Positions 1 through 8,914 are shown, counted from the stretch's first letter. The stretch is 64,000 nucleotides of DNA from Piscinibacterium candidicorallinum (GCF_047549485.1 NZ_CP180191.1:2976001-3040000), one strand, 5' to 3'. Made by a program: numbers and translations. The notes: generated by a model from the sequence alone, not told the origin.

Positions 1-994
1 CCGGGTACGCACTGACCATCTGGGCTCCGTAGAGGGGCTTGTAGGCCCCCTGGTGGCAGGTGGTGCAGTTGACCTTGGCCACATCGCCCGTCGGACCCAG
101 ACGCCCTGCCGGGAAGACGGTGGTCAGAGGCTCAAGGTAGTCGGTGTTGATGTCGCGCACCATGCGGATGCCGTGCCAGGCGGTGGAACGCTGCGGCGGG
201 CTGCTTGCCCATTCGCCGAACGCCTGGGCGTTGTGGCAATAGGTGCAGTTCACGCCGAGGCTCTTGCTCATGTGCATCATCAGACCGTAGGTGAACTCGG
301 CCTGCTTGGTGGACTGACGATTGCCGGTGGGCAGCGCGGTCGTACCGTTGACCCGAATCTCCTTGTCCTTGAGCAGGTAGGGCGTGAAGGGGTCGTAGGG
401 CAGCGAGCTCAGACCAACCGTGGTGGCTGGCGTGTTCTGCCCGGCCTTGTCGCCCAGCAGACGCGTGGCCTGGGCCTGCGGCAGCGGTGCGAACCACACC
501 TGTTGCGGCACGTTGTTGCCGCGGTGGCAGGTGTAGCAAGTGACGCCCGTGTTGGCCACGTGGGTCTTCCAGTCACCGTTGATGTGCTGCGTCATCTCGA
601 TCATCTTGCGCGCGACGACCTTGGTGTACAGCGTGTCGTCCGCGAAGTTCGCACCGGCGTGGCAGTAGGTACAGCCCTGTTCAGGCGCGACCCAGTTCGT
701 GATCGAGACCATCAGGCGGGTGAACTCACCCACGCTCAGGTTCTTGAGAACCTTGACGTTCTGGTAGACCTCACCGGCCTTGGGGCCTTCTGCCGGCACC
801 TGTGGCGACGCCTCGGGCGGAATGTTCTGCGGTACCTGCGCGGCTACGGTGCGTGGGTTGTAGACCTGCACCATGGCTGTGCCGCGCGGCCCGTTCTGCA
901 CCGAGGTCACCGGCGGCCGCTCGCAGCCGGCGAGCAGCGCAGTGCCCAGCACCAGGGCGGACAGCGCAATCGTTCTGTAGCGAAGGCTGATCAT
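1..994 (-). CDS. pufC: Photosynthetic reaction centre tetrahaem cytochrome c subunit (3' end outside window)
   Basis: This is the membrane-anchored periplasmic cytochrome that re-reduces the photo-oxidised special pair of the reaction centre. The N-terminus has a short hydrophobic stretch ending in a lipobox-like LLAGC, which predicts a lipid anchor. Four CxxCH haem motifs are visible in order (CTYCH, CYTCH, CTYCH, CTTCH), the number expected of PufC. The start ATG overlaps the pufM stop (ATGA at 991-994), so it is translationally coupled as the last puf gene. About 331 codons are seen and the C-terminal tail lies beyond base 1. The long open frames on the opposite strand are composition artefacts. 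Confidence 0.95.
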   Translation of the reverse strand, partial: MISLRYRTIALSALVLGTALLAGCERPPVTSVQNGPRGTAMVQVYNPRTVAAQVPQNIPPEASPQVPAEGPKAGEVYQNVKVLKNLSVGEFTRLMVSITNWVAPEQGCTYCHAGANFADDTLYTKVVARKMIEMTQHINGDWKTHVANTGVTCYTCHRGNNVPQQVWFAPLPQAQATRLLGDKAGQNTPATTVGLSSLPYDPFTPYLLKDKEIRVNGTTALPTGNRQSTKQAEFTYGLMMHMSKSLGVNCTYCHNAQAFGEWASSPPQRSTAWHGIRMVRDINTDYLEPLTTVFPAGRLGPTGDVAKVNCTTCHQGAYKPLYGAQMVSAYP

Positions 995-1986
995 GGCTTG
1001 GCTCCCGGCAGGGTGGTGGGCAGGGTGGCAGGGTCTGCAACGGTGGGCCAGCTCGTTGTGTAGGCCGGTGCGACACCATGCTTGACTGCCCAGAGATACC
1101 AGTTGTCCACGACGGTGCCGGTCAGCAGGATGCCGATGCCTCCCGTGAGCGGGCAGAGCACCGCAAACCACCAGGCCCAGCGGTGGATGGACTCCATCGT
1201 GGCGTTGAAACCCATGGTCCAGCGCCAGAACAGAGCGGCGCGTTCGCTGGCCGTACCGCGATCGGTGATCTGTTCGATCTCGCGCTCACCGCCGAAGCGG
1301 CTCACCGCAAGGATCGTCGCTCCGTGCATCGCGAACAGCAACGCCGATCCATACAGGAACGCGATGCTCAGCATGTGGAAGGGGTTGTAGAACAGGTTGC
1401 CGTAGCGCAATGAGAAGGCCGCGGTCCAGTCCAGGTGCGGGAAGATGCCGAAGGGCACCGCCTCACCCCAGCTGCCCATGAGCAGCGGGCGGATGAAGCC
1501 CAGCACCAGGTACAGCCAGATGGCTGCCGCAAAGGCCCAGGCCACGTGCGTGCCCATGCCCAGAGCCCTGGCGCGGCGGTACATGCGCACCCACCACAGC
1601 AGCAGAGACGCCGTGATGAAGAAGCCGGCGATCAACCACCAGCCGCCCTGATTGAGGGGCGGCAACCGCAAGCCGTACGCAGGCGGCGGCGGCTCAAGCG
1701 ACAGCCAGAACAGCTGCTTGATGAACTGGATCGGATCCATGTTGACCGAGGCCAGCATGTTCCAGCCGATGATCTGGAAACCCACCAGGAAGCAGAACAC
1801 CGAGGCGATGCCCAGACCGCCCAGGTAGATCGGCCCGATCTGCGCGTTGCCGATCCGACCGAATAGGTGGACCAGGGTGGCACCAAAGATGCGCTCGTTG
1901 TTGTCTCGCTCGGTGGGCAGCGGCGCACCGTGCCCGATCGGTCCGAAGACCTGGACCTGCGTGAAGATGTTCTGGTACTCAGCCAT
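991..1986 (-). CDS. pufM: Photosynthetic reaction centre M subunit
   Basis: Core reaction-centre polypeptide that, with PufL, binds bacteriochlorophyll, bacteriopheophytin, quinones and the non-haem iron in the inner membrane. The 331-residue protein begins MAEYQNIFTQVQV and shows the family's five hydrophobic segments, the HLDW and FHMLSIAF segments, the MHGATILAVSRFGG stretch and the iron/quinone region around ATMESIHRWAWWF. Length and start agree with betaproteobacterial PufM. It follows pufL by 28 nt and overlaps pufC by 4 nt, so it is part of one puf transcript. Confidence 0.97.
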   Translation of the reverse strand: MAEYQNIFTQVQVFGPIGHGAPLPTERDNNERIFGATLVHLFGRIGNAQIGPIYLGGLGIASVFCFLVGFQIIGWNMLASVNMDPIQFIKQLFWLSLEPPPPAYGLRLPPLNQGGWWLIAGFFITASLLLWWVRMYRRARALGMGTHVAWAFAAAIWLYLVLGFIRPLLMGSWGEAVPFGIFPHLDWTAAFSLRYGNLFYNPFHMLSIAFLYGSALLFAMHGATILAVSRFGGEREIEQITDRGTASERAALFWRWTMGFNATMESIHRWAWWFAVLCPLTGGIGILLTGTVVDNWYLWAVKHGVAPAYTTSWPTVADPATLPTTLPGAKP

Positions 1987-2014
1987 GTTCTTTTCTCCTC
2001 AGCAAGGTTCCGTG

Positions 2015-2839
2015 CTAGCGCCAGATCGGCAGGGCCAGCCACCAGCCCCACCACTCGGGCCACCCGCGCGTCCAGAACGGTCCGCTGATGACGATGCAGA
2101 CCGCACTCCAGAACCCGCTAGACAAGGCGAGAAACAGGCCCAGCCGGTGAATGCCCAGGGTGCCGATCGAGTAGCCGATGCTGTCGCGGAAGAAGGTGTC
2201 CTCATGCTCCGGGGTCTTCACCAGCTCGCCCTTCTTGGGGTTGGTCGAAGACAGCACCAGCGCGCCGTGCAGTGAGAGCGCAAACGTGGTGGCAAAGAAG
2301 AAGCTCACCGCGATCATGTGCGCGGGGTTGTAGTGAAAGTGCAGGTACTGGTAGCCCGTGTTCGAGACCCAGTCGAGGTGGCTCAGGATGCCGTACGGGA
2401 ATCCGTGCCCCCAGGCGCCCATCAGCACCGGACGGATCACCACCAGGGTCACGTAGGCAAAGATCGCCATGGAGAATGCAAAGGGCACATGCAGGCCCAT
2501 GCCCAGCTTTCGGCAGATCTCCACCTCACGCAGCGCCCAGGAGCCAAAGGCACCGATCGCGCACACCGTGATGAGCTGCCAGAGGCCGCCCTCCATCAGC
2601 GGCGCAAGGCGCAAGCCGTATTTCAGGTCGGGCGGCGCGATGTTGATCTGCCAGACATTCCATGTGGGCCCCTGCGAGGCACCCCAGAGAATGAGCACCG
2701 TGCCCAGCACGGCAAAGAAGATCGTGGTGACGCCAAAGAACCCGACATAGAACGGTCCGACCCAGAAGTCGAACAGATCGCCGCCGATCAGGGTGCCGCC
2801 GCGTACTCGGTACTTCCTCTCAAAGTTGAGCATTGCCAT
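2015..2839 (-). CDS. pufL: Photosynthetic reaction centre L subunit
   Basis: Partner of PufM in the photochemical core. The protein starts MAMLNFERKYRVRGG and continues through the typical GGDLFDFWVGPFYVGFFG segment. Further on come SHLDWVSNTGYQYLHFHYNPAHM and LSLHGALVLS, which carry the pigment and iron-ligand histidines of this family. I chose the ATG at 2839 because the frame extends upstream to 2896 without family similarity, while MAMLNFERKYRV is the usual N-terminus. The product is 274 residues, normal for PufL. Confidence 0.96.
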   Translation of the reverse strand: MAMLNFERKYRVRGGTLIGGDLFDFWVGPFYVGFFGVTTIFFAVLGTVLILWGASQGPTWNVWQINIAPPDLKYGLRLAPLMEGGLWQLITVCAIGAFGSWALREVEICRKLGMGLHVPFAFSMAIFAYVTLVVIRPVLMGAWGHGFPYGILSHLDWVSNTGYQYLHFHYNPAHMIAVSFFFATTFALSLHGALVLSSTNPKKGELVKTPEHEDTFFRDSIGYSIGTLGIHRLGLFLALSSGFWSAVCIVISGPFWTRGWPEWWGWWLALPIWR

Positions 2840-3027
2840 GATTCTGTCCCCACATTGCGCGCGAACCCTGCGGTTCGTCCCCGTGTGCACGGTCAAGCTG
2901 ACCTGCGCGCGGCTGGTACGTCTACGGCGGTGAAGCCTTCAGAAAATTGCGGCCGTCCAGGGTGAAGGCCTCGTCGGGCTGAACAGACCTGCCGGTCTGC
3001 CCAGCCCGAAGACCCTGCGACCAGTCC

Positions 3028-3216
3028 TTACTGCTTGGGCGCCGGCATCGGCGCGTTTTGCGCCGATGTGCTCGGGGCCTTCTTCGGGCCGTCGAGCCAG
3101 TTGAAGCGATCCGTGCTCAGGAGAATGAGGTGGATCATTGCGGCCAGGCCGAACAGGAACACGCCCTGTGCAACCATGGCTCTGAGTGGGTCGTACAAAC
3201 GCCAAATTCGCCACAT
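3028..3216 (-). CDS. pufA: Light-harvesting LH1 alpha polypeptide
   Basis: Small one-helix antenna protein of the LH1 ring around the reaction centre. The 62-residue product starts MWRIWRLYDP, has one membrane helix with the bacteriochlorophyll-ligand His in AAMIHLILLSTDRFNW, and ends in a Pro/Ala-rich tail. An AAGGAG ribosome-binding site sits just upstream of the ATG. In most purple bacteria pufA follows pufB directly. Here a 74-codon gene lies between them, only 13 nt before this start. Confidence 0.93.
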   Translation of the reverse strand: MWRIWRLYDPLRAMVAQGVFLFGLAAMIHLILLSTDRFNWLDGPKKAPSTSAQNAPMPAPKQ

Positions 3217-3229
3217 GGTGAGACTCTCC

Positions 3230-3454
3230 TTATTGAAGGTAGGACATGAAGGAATAGACCGCTGCCCTCACGTCATCGATCAACGACTTTTCGCCCTCTG
3301 CACCCGGTAACCAGGGTCGCCACTTCCACGTGAGAATCTGGGCGATGAGGGCAATCGCCAGAAGCACCACAAAGCTCGCCAAAAAGATGCCGTTGAACGA
3401 CACGGAGTCGTTCTTCATCATCTCTTGCAGCGTGTCATTGCTTGGTTGGGACAT
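3230..3454 (-). CDS. LH beta-like polypeptide lacking both conserved histidines, between pufB and pufA
   Basis: A 74-residue one-helix protein that I do not recognise as any named puf product. Its core from F28 to W48 (FVVLLAIALIAQILTWKWRP and the next W) aligns without gaps to the pufB core in this window and shares 11 of 21 residues, including the W-x-W-R-P-W signature. The bacteriochlorophyll-ligand His (H38 of PufB) is Gln39 here, and the second conserved beta His (H20) aligns with Asn21. After the WRPW motif there is an extra tail of about 25 residues ending in a possible amphipathic helix (SLIDDVRAAVYSFMSYLQ). It has an AGAGG ribosome-binding site and tight spacing to both neighbours, so it should be co-expressed with the antenna. 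A structural or assembly role in LH1 analogous to PufX or gamma subunits is inference only. Confidence 0.8.
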   Translation of the reverse strand: MSQPSNDTLQEMMKNDSVSFNGIFLASFVVLLAIALIAQILTWKWRPWLPGAEGEKSLIDDVRAAVYSFMSYLQ

Positions 3455-3483
3455 GACAAACCTCTAGTCAGGTGGGAATTGCC

Positions 3484-3633
3484 TTAGTGGAACCAGGGAC
3501 GCCAGATCCACACGAGAAAGTGTGCGACGACAGCGACGGCGGTAAAGCCGACGAAGCCTTGCACCCAATACTTGTGGAACTCCTGAGCTTCCTCGTCGGT
3601 AAGGCCGGAAATCGAGCCTTTTCTGTCACTCAT
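3484..3633 (-). CDS. pufB: Light-harvesting LH1 beta polypeptide
   Basis: A 49-residue antenna protein read directly from the sequence: MSDRKGSISGLTDEEAQEFH, then a hydrophobic helix with AVVAHFLVW and the end WRPWFH. It has both conserved His residues (H20 and H38) and the acidic N-terminus of LH1 beta chains. A ribosome-binding AAGGAG lies 5' of the ATG. It is the first gene of the puf group and lies about 140 bp downstream of bchZ on the same strand, so it may be co-transcribed with bch genes as well as from its own promoter. Confidence 0.94.
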   Translation of the reverse strand: MSDRKGSISGLTDEEAQEFHKYWVQGFVGFTAVAVVAHFLVWIWRPWFH

Positions 3634-3774
3634 AGGAATTGCTCCTTCAAGCTGGCCTATCGGCCGTTACCGCGCAATGCCCGCGTGGCTTAGGCAGCCG
3701 TGCCCCGAGGGGTCCGACATTCGGTGCGCCCGGCAAGCTGCCGGGCAATGAGAATGAGTTGGCGCTGGAGACCT
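3634..3774 (-). promoter_or_regulatory. bchZ-pufB intergenic region with a stem-loop at 3728-3746
   Basis: The gap between bchZ and pufB contains a perfect 8-bp stem with a 3-nt loop (GCCCGGCA AGC TGCCGGGC). No T-run follows on the minus strand, so a simple rho-independent terminator is unlikely. A role as an mRNA stability or processing element within a bch-puf superoperon is more plausible. I see no good TGT-N12-ACA site here. Confidence 0.45.
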
Positions 3775-5235
3775 TCATGCCGGGGCCCCCGAACGCAATG
3801 CGGCGCGTGCAGCCTTCACACGGGCGGCGGTGATCAGTGCTTCTCCGGCGGTGCGCGCGTCCTGCTCAGCGCGGTCGCGCAACTTCTTCGCTGCAGAGAT
3901 CTGGACCAACACGGGCTCGGCGCGCACGAATTCATCGAGCAACTGCTGCGCTTCGCTCTCCCACAGGCGCGGCGCGTCCGCAGCGTCCGCGCGTGCCGGT
4001 GTGGCATCCACACGATCCATGTCCGTACCCAAGGGCAGGATGTGGAACAGCGCATCGAACAGCGCGTTGCAGAACTCCTGCACGAGATACGTAGCGCCCG
4101 CGTAGCCCATGAAAGGCGTGCCGGTGTGCCTGCGAATCACCGCGCCCGGGAACGACGCCGGGATATAGGCCGCGCGCCCACCGATCTCGGCGAGATACAT
4201 GCGCTCGTTGTAGGAGCCGAACAGCACCAGCGGCGGCCGCTCCTGCACCATGGCACGGACTGCGGCGTTGTCAGTCTTCTGGCCGGGGATGCGCGCCACT
4301 GCGAAGTTGCAGGGCAGCCCCATCTCGTCTTCCAGGAAGTGACGGATGCCGCGCGAGTAGGTCTCGTTCGCCACAACACCAAAGCTCGCCGTGCCGAAGA
4401 AATCCTGCGTGACTGAACGCCACAGGTCCCACACGGGCTTGATCGTGGTGTGCTTCTCGCGCTCGATGAAGGGCTCAGGGTCCAGACCCAGCAGCTCGCC
4501 CAGCTTGCGCAGGAAGCGTGTGGTCGAGTGCAGCCCGATCGGCGCCTGCAGGTAGGGGCGATCGAGCGCCTCGCAAAGCATGCGGCCGAACTCGCGGTAC
4601 ATGCAGATGTTCACATCCGCTTCGACCAGACGGGATACATCGGCCAGATGGCTGCCGAGCGGAAAGACCATGTTCACTTCAGCGCCGATGCCTTGCACCA
4701 GGCGGCGGATCTCGGCGAGATCACTTGGCGAATTGAAGACGCCATAGCTCGGCCCGATGATGTTCACGCGGGGCCGCTCACCCTGCTTGCGTACGCGCTC
4801 AGGCACCTTGCGCAGGCCGTACTCGGACCACAGCCAGTACATCGCCCGGTTGGCACACTGCCACTGGTCTTCATCGATAGTGCGCGGCAGGAAGCGCTGG
4901 ATGTTGGTGCCTTCCGGCGTGACACCGCCGCCGATCATCTCGGCGATCGATCCGGTCACAACCACGGCGGGCAGGTCGGGGTCCAGCGTCGCATGGGCGC
5001 GCTTCATCGCGCCTTCGGTGCCTTCGCGGCCGAGCTGCTCTTCGGCCAGCCCGGTCACCACGATCGGCAGCTCGTGCGGCGGCAGCGCGTCGGTGTAGTG
5101 CAGCACGCTGGTCACGGGCAGGTTCTCGCAACCCACCGGGCCGTCAATGACGACCTGCAGGCCCTTGATGGCCGTGAACACGTAGACGGCGCCCCAGTAG
5201 CCACCGGCGCGGTCATGATCGAGGACGAGGCTCAT
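3775..5235 (-). CDS. bchZ: Chlorophyllide a reductase subunit Z
   Basis: Catalytic subunit, with BchY, of the nitrogenase-like enzyme that reduces ring B of chlorophyllide a in bacteriochlorophyll synthesis. The 486-residue protein starts MSLVLDHDRAGGYWGAVYVF and contains the conserved GCENLPVTSVLHYTD segment, whose Cys is a likely cluster ligand. I chose ATG 5235 because GGTGGAGGG lies just upstream; an in-frame GTG at 5256 is less likely. It lies 37 bp downstream of bchY. Confidence 0.95.
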   Translation of the reverse strand: MSLVLDHDRAGGYWGAVYVFTAIKGLQVVIDGPVGCENLPVTSVLHYTDALPPHELPIVVTGLAEEQLGREGTEGAMKRAHATLDPDLPAVVVTGSIAEMIGGGVTPEGTNIQRFLPRTIDEDQWQCANRAMYWLWSEYGLRKVPERVRKQGERPRVNIIGPSYGVFNSPSDLAEIRRLVQGIGAEVNMVFPLGSHLADVSRLVEADVNICMYREFGRMLCEALDRPYLQAPIGLHSTTRFLRKLGELLGLDPEPFIEREKHTTIKPVWDLWRSVTQDFFGTASFGVVANETYSRGIRHFLEDEMGLPCNFAVARIPGQKTDNAAVRAMVQERPPLVLFGSYNERMYLAEIGGRAAYIPASFPGAVIRRHTGTPFMGYAGATYLVQEFCNALFDALFHILPLGTDMDRVDATPARADAADAPRLWESEAQQLLDEFVRAEPVLVQISAAKKLRDRAEQDARTAGEALITAARVKAARAALRSGAPA

Positions 5236-5272
5236 GCGCGGCCCTCCACCCGACACAAAGTCACATTCGGCA

Positions 5273-6808
5273 TCAGATCATCTCCTCCGCCTTGCGCTTC
5301 TTCTGCAGCTTGATCACATGCCGCCGCGTGTGCTCGCGGAAGTCCGGCCTGTCTTGCGGCACGCCTTCCCATACGCCAGACGCAAAGCCCGCGCCGGTCT
5401 CGCCGAAGAAGGCCTTCATCTCGTCGAAACGGCCCTTGTTGGCGATTGCTGCGTTGATCACCTGGGCCAGTGAACCTGCCCCCGCCGGGCCCATCAACGG
5501 GCGCGCAGAAATGAGGTTCGTGAAGTACAGCGCGGGAATGGTGGCCTGCTTGGCGGCCTGCACTACCGGCGTGGTGCCGATAGCGAGGTCCGGCTTGAAC
5601 TCGGCCATCGCAGCAAGGTCCTGCTCCAGCGAGGCACGGAACTGCACGTGTACGCCGCGCGCGGTCAGCCAGTCCAGATCTGCCTGGCTGAAAGCCGTCT
5701 TGGGGCAGGCGCTGCCCACGTAGCGCAGGTCGGCTCCGCTTTCCACGAGCAGGCGCCCGACCAGCAGCTCGGAGCCTTCGTAGCCCGAGAGCGTGATGCG
5801 GCCCTTGATCGGCGTCTTGCTCAATGCACCCTTGATCGCGGGCAGCCACTGGTTCTTGGCCGCGTCAATCCTGTCCTGCGCCACACCCGCCGCCATGCCG
5901 ATAGCCTGCAGCCAGGATTCAGTGCCCTCGTAGCCCACAGGCGCGGACCCGACCACGGGGCGGCCCGCAGCCTCGAACTCGCGGATGCTGGCGGTGTAGA
6001 AGGGATGGATCGCAGCCACGGCGGCGCAGTCCAGCGCGGCATAGAGTTCGCGCCACTCGCGGGTGGGCACGACAGGTCCTGCGGCCAGACCCATAGGCGC
6101 CAGCAGCATGCCAACGCCGACCGGATCAGCCGGGAACATCTCGCCCAGCAGAGCGATAGTCGGCTTGTCGCTGCGGCCAGCGCGCGGCGCCTGCACCGGC
6201 CCGGCCAGCACTTCCTGCCGTGCGTAGCGCAGCATGGCGCCAGCCAGCACATCCTTGGCCTCGGCGTGGGTCGGTACACCGAAGCCCGGCACGTCGATGC
6301 CAATGATCCGCACACCGTTGATCTCGCGCGGCAGCAGCTGCAGCGGCACGCCGCTGGCGGTGGGCACGCAGAGATTGATGATGACGATCGCGTCGTACTT
6401 GGCCGGGTCCGCTTCCTGATGCACCGCGTCCCGGATGTCTTCGAACAGCTTGCCTGTGACGAGCGTCTCGGAGTTGAAGGGCACGTAGCCCACGCTGCGC
6501 CGCGCACCGTAGAAGTGAGAAGTGAAGGTCAGGCCGTATACGCAGCAGGCGGAGCCGGACAGGATGGTGGCCGTGCGGCGCATACGCAGACCCACACGCA
6601 GCGAGCCGAAGGCCGGGCACATGCTCTGCGGCTGGTCGTGCGGTCCGGCCTGCGGCGCCAGTGGGTAGTCCTTGGCGTAGCGCTGCAGCACCTCGGTCTT
6701 GCCGGCTTGCTGGGCGGCTTCGCGCATGGCGTCGCGCCCGGCATGGCAACCCATGCCGTCAGCCTTGAGGGCTTCGGGGTTGGGGACGGCGGGGTTCTGT
6801 TCGGCCAT
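5273..6808 (-). CDS. bchY: Chlorophyllide a reductase subunit Y
   Basis: Second NifD/NifK-like subunit of chlorophyllide a oxidoreductase. The 511-residue product has the Cys-bearing segments MCPAFGSLRVGLRMRR and GSACCVYGLTF near residues 85-115, the typical place for Fe-S ligands in this family, followed by nitrogenase component 1-type repeats. It sits between bchX (15 bp upstream) and bchZ in the normal XYZ order. Confidence 0.95.
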   Translation of the reverse strand: MAEQNPAVPNPEALKADGMGCHAGRDAMREAAQQAGKTEVLQRYAKDYPLAPQAGPHDQPQSMCPAFGSLRVGLRMRRTATILSGSACCVYGLTFTSHFYGARRSVGYVPFNSETLVTGKLFEDIRDAVHQEADPAKYDAIVIINLCVPTASGVPLQLLPREINGVRIIGIDVPGFGVPTHAEAKDVLAGAMLRYARQEVLAGPVQAPRAGRSDKPTIALLGEMFPADPVGVGMLLAPMGLAAGPVVPTREWRELYAALDCAAVAAIHPFYTASIREFEAAGRPVVGSAPVGYEGTESWLQAIGMAAGVAQDRIDAAKNQWLPAIKGALSKTPIKGRITLSGYEGSELLVGRLLVESGADLRYVGSACPKTAFSQADLDWLTARGVHVQFRASLEQDLAAMAEFKPDLAIGTTPVVQAAKQATIPALYFTNLISARPLMGPAGAGSLAQVINAAIANKGRFDEMKAFFGETGAGFASGVWEGVPQDRPDFREHTRRHVIKLQKKRKAEEMI

Positions 6809-6823
6809 GGATGGGTCGTGCTC

Positions 6824-7837
6824 TCAGGCGGCGTCGTAGATGACTTCGAGCGTGGGCTTGACCACGTCTTCGCGGCCGAGCATGTCCTTGACGGTCGCAG
6901 GCTCAAGCACCACATCACGCCCGACCGCGTCGCTTGCGAACAGGCCCAGCAGTTCGTCCTGAGTCTGCGGCTTGGGGCGCACAGGCGGCGCAAGCGCCAC
7001 ATTCAGTGCGAGTTCCTCGAACAGCGGGCCCCACTGACCACCGGGCTTGCCGATGATGTCGTAGGACGCACTCTTGCGGCGGATGTCCTCGTGCGCAGGG
7101 ATCGAGGCCAGTACCGGGATGCCGGCGTTCTGCGCGAAGGCCTGCGCCTGGCCGGTGCCGTCGTCCTTGTTGATGACCATGCCCGCCACGCCGACGTTGC
7201 CGCCCAGCTTGCGGAAGTACTCCACCGCGCTGCACACGTTGTTGGCTACGTACAGGCTCTGCAGGTCATTGCTGCCGACCACGATCACCTTCTGGCACAT
7301 GTCGCGCGCGATCGGCAGACCGAAGCCGCCGCAGACGACGTCGCCCAGGAAGTCGAGCAGCACGTAGTCGAAGCCCCAGTCGTGGAAGCCCAGTTTCTCG
7401 AGGGTCTCGAAGCCGTGGATGATCCCGCGCCCGCCACAGCCCCGCCCGACTTCAGGGCCACCTAGTTCCATGGCAAAGACGCCGTCGCGCTTGAAGCAGA
7501 CGTCACCGATGCTGACGCTTTCGCCGGCCAACTTCTTCTTGCTGCTGGTCTCGATGATGGTCGGACAGGCCTTGCCGCCGAACAGCAGGCTGGTGGTGTC
7601 GCTCTTGGGATCGCAGCCGATCAGCAGCACCTTCTTGCCCTGCTGGGCCATCATGTAGCTCAGGTTGGCCAGGGTGAAGCTCTTGCCGATACCGCCCTTG
7701 CCGTAGATCGCGATGATCTGCGTTTCCTTGGTCACCGGGCCGGTAGAGGGCGCATCCGGCTCGACCGCAGCTTCGGCACGCAGGCGCTCCATCTGCATGA
7801 ACTGCACAGGGGCGATCACGCCGCTCGGGTTGCTCAT
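6824..7837 (-). CDS. bchX: Chlorophyllide a reductase iron-sulfur ATPase subunit X
   Basis: NifH-like reductase that passes electrons to BchYZ with ATP hydrolysis. The 337-residue protein has the P-loop GKGGIGKS, the switch segment GCDPKSDTTSLLFGG and two Cys ligands of the shared 4Fe-4S cluster, in GRGCGGRG and VVCGGFG. The frame is open upstream to 8008, but the family-like N-terminus MSNPSGVIAPVQ begins at 7837. That ATG overlaps the bchC stop (ATGA), so translation is coupled. Confidence 0.96.
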   Translation of the reverse strand: MSNPSGVIAPVQFMQMERLRAEAAVEPDAPSTGPVTKETQIIAIYGKGGIGKSFTLANLSYMMAQQGKKVLLIGCDPKSDTTSLLFGGKACPTIIETSSKKKLAGESVSIGDVCFKRDGVFAMELGGPEVGRGCGGRGIIHGFETLEKLGFHDWGFDYVLLDFLGDVVCGGFGLPIARDMCQKVIVVGSNDLQSLYVANNVCSAVEYFRKLGGNVGVAGMVINKDDGTGQAQAFAQNAGIPVLASIPAHEDIRRKSASYDIIGKPGGQWGPLFEELALNVALAPPVRPKPQTQDELLGLFASDAVGRDVVLEPATVKDMLGREDVVKPTLEVIYDAA

Positions 7838-8772
7838 GACAGTGCTCTCCAGTCCAGAATCATCTTCAGGCACGCGGCGTCGCTGAACGCGGTGCGATAG
7901 GCCTCTTCCGCGCGCTGCGGCTCGGAGCGGTGCGTGATCAAGCCGGTCAGGTCCAGGCGGCCGGTACGCACCAGGCCGGTCACGGCCTGCAGGTCGGCGG
8001 GCTGCCACTGAGCAGCGATGCGCAGGCGCGCCTCGCGCATGAACGCTGGTGCAAAGTTGAAGCTCACCGATCCGGCATAGAACCCCGCGAGCACGACCTC
8101 GCCACCAGGCGCGAGCCGCGCGATCAGCGTGTCGATCAGGTCAGCGTCGCCACTGACATCGACGATGCAGTGGTAATCACGGCGCGTGTCCTCATCGGGG
8201 TGAATGACGCGGTAGCCCGCGGCGCCGCTCTGGCGCACGGGGTTGGTTTCCCACACGGTCGGCTGCGCGCCGGAGAGCATGGCCAAGCGCGCGATCAGGC
8301 GGCCCAGCACACCATGGCCGACGATCAGCTCGGGCTGTGCGCCCTGCCCTGTCACGATCGCATGGTGCGCGGTGGCGGCCAGCGCAAGCAGCACGCCGTG
8401 CTCGCCAAGCTGCTCGGGGATCTCGATCACGCGCGCACCGGGTACGACGACACGCGCTGCGCTGCCGCCGAAGAGACCGCGCACTTCGCCGAAGCACTTG
8501 GCTCCCGGCACGAATACAAGGTCGCCGCTGCGCAGGCCGGACTTCGCGCCAGCCCCTGCCACACGCCCAACGGACTCATAGCCGGGAACGAGCGGATAGC
8601 CCATGCCGGGGAAGGCGGGCATGCGGCCCGTCCAGAGCAGGCGTTCGGTGCCGGTGCTGATGCCCGACCACATCATGTCCACGACGACATCAGCCTCGGT
8701 GGGCGCACTCAGGGACACCGGTGTCAAGCTGACCCGTTCCGGTTGTTCCATGACCACTGCGACCGTGTTCAC
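7834..8772 (-). CDS. bchC: Bacteriochlorophyllide a dehydrogenase (3-hydroxyethyl oxidation)
   Basis: Zinc-type alcohol dehydrogenase-like enzyme that oxidises the 3-hydroxyethyl group during bacteriochlorophyll a synthesis. The 312-residue protein starts (V)NTVAVVMEQPERV at a GTG preceded by AAGGAG at good spacing. It carries GTERLLWTGRMP, a PLVPGYESVGRV segment and a Rossmann-like GHGVLGRLIARL. It is the first gene of bchC-X-Y-Z. A promoter with two PpsR-type sites lies about 100 bp upstream. Confidence 0.93.
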   Translation of the reverse strand: MNTVAVVMEQPERVSLTPVSLSAPTEADVVVDMMWSGISTGTERLLWTGRMPAFPGMGYPLVPGYESVGRVAGAGAKSGLRSGDLVFVPGAKCFGEVRGLFGGSAARVVVPGARVIEIPEQLGEHGVLLALAATAHHAIVTGQGAQPELIVGHGVLGRLIARLAMLSGAQPTVWETNPVRQSGAAGYRVIHPDEDTRRDYHCIVDVSGDADLIDTLIARLAPGGEVVLAGFYAGSVSFNFAPAFMREARLRIAAQWQPADLQAVTGLVRTGRLDLTGLITHRSEPQRAEEAYRTAFSDAACLKMILDWRALS

Positions 8773-8870
8773 ACCCGCGCTCCTTGCATGGATGCGTGGG
8801 CAGCGCCCCGCTCTCCGTGCGCACTGCAGTGCCAAGTCAACATGGCTTGACGCGACTGCAGTGTTCTAAG

Positions 8871-8914
8871 TGTCATCTTATGATTACCAAATACAGTGTC
8901 AAGCAAAACTTACA
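8871..8914 (-). promoter_or_regulatory. bchC promoter with two PpsR/CrtJ-type operators
   Basis: On the plus strand a perfect TGT-N12-ACA site, TGTCAAGCAAAACTTACA, lies at 8897-8914. A one-mismatch site, TGT-N12-ACC, lies at 8871-8888, and exactly 8 bp separate them. Read leftward towards bchC, TTGACA (8902-8897) and TAAGAT (8880-8875) are 16 bp apart, so each operator covers one promoter element. Two CrtJ/PpsR palindromes about 8 bp apart over the bchC promoter are known from Rhodobacter. The function here is by analogy. Confidence 0.8.

Noticed and set aside
3230..3454. Calling the 74-codon gene pufX or pufQ
   Set aside because: PufX lies after pufM and has no WRPW motif; PufQ precedes pufB and is not beta-like. 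The beta-like core here supports neither name.
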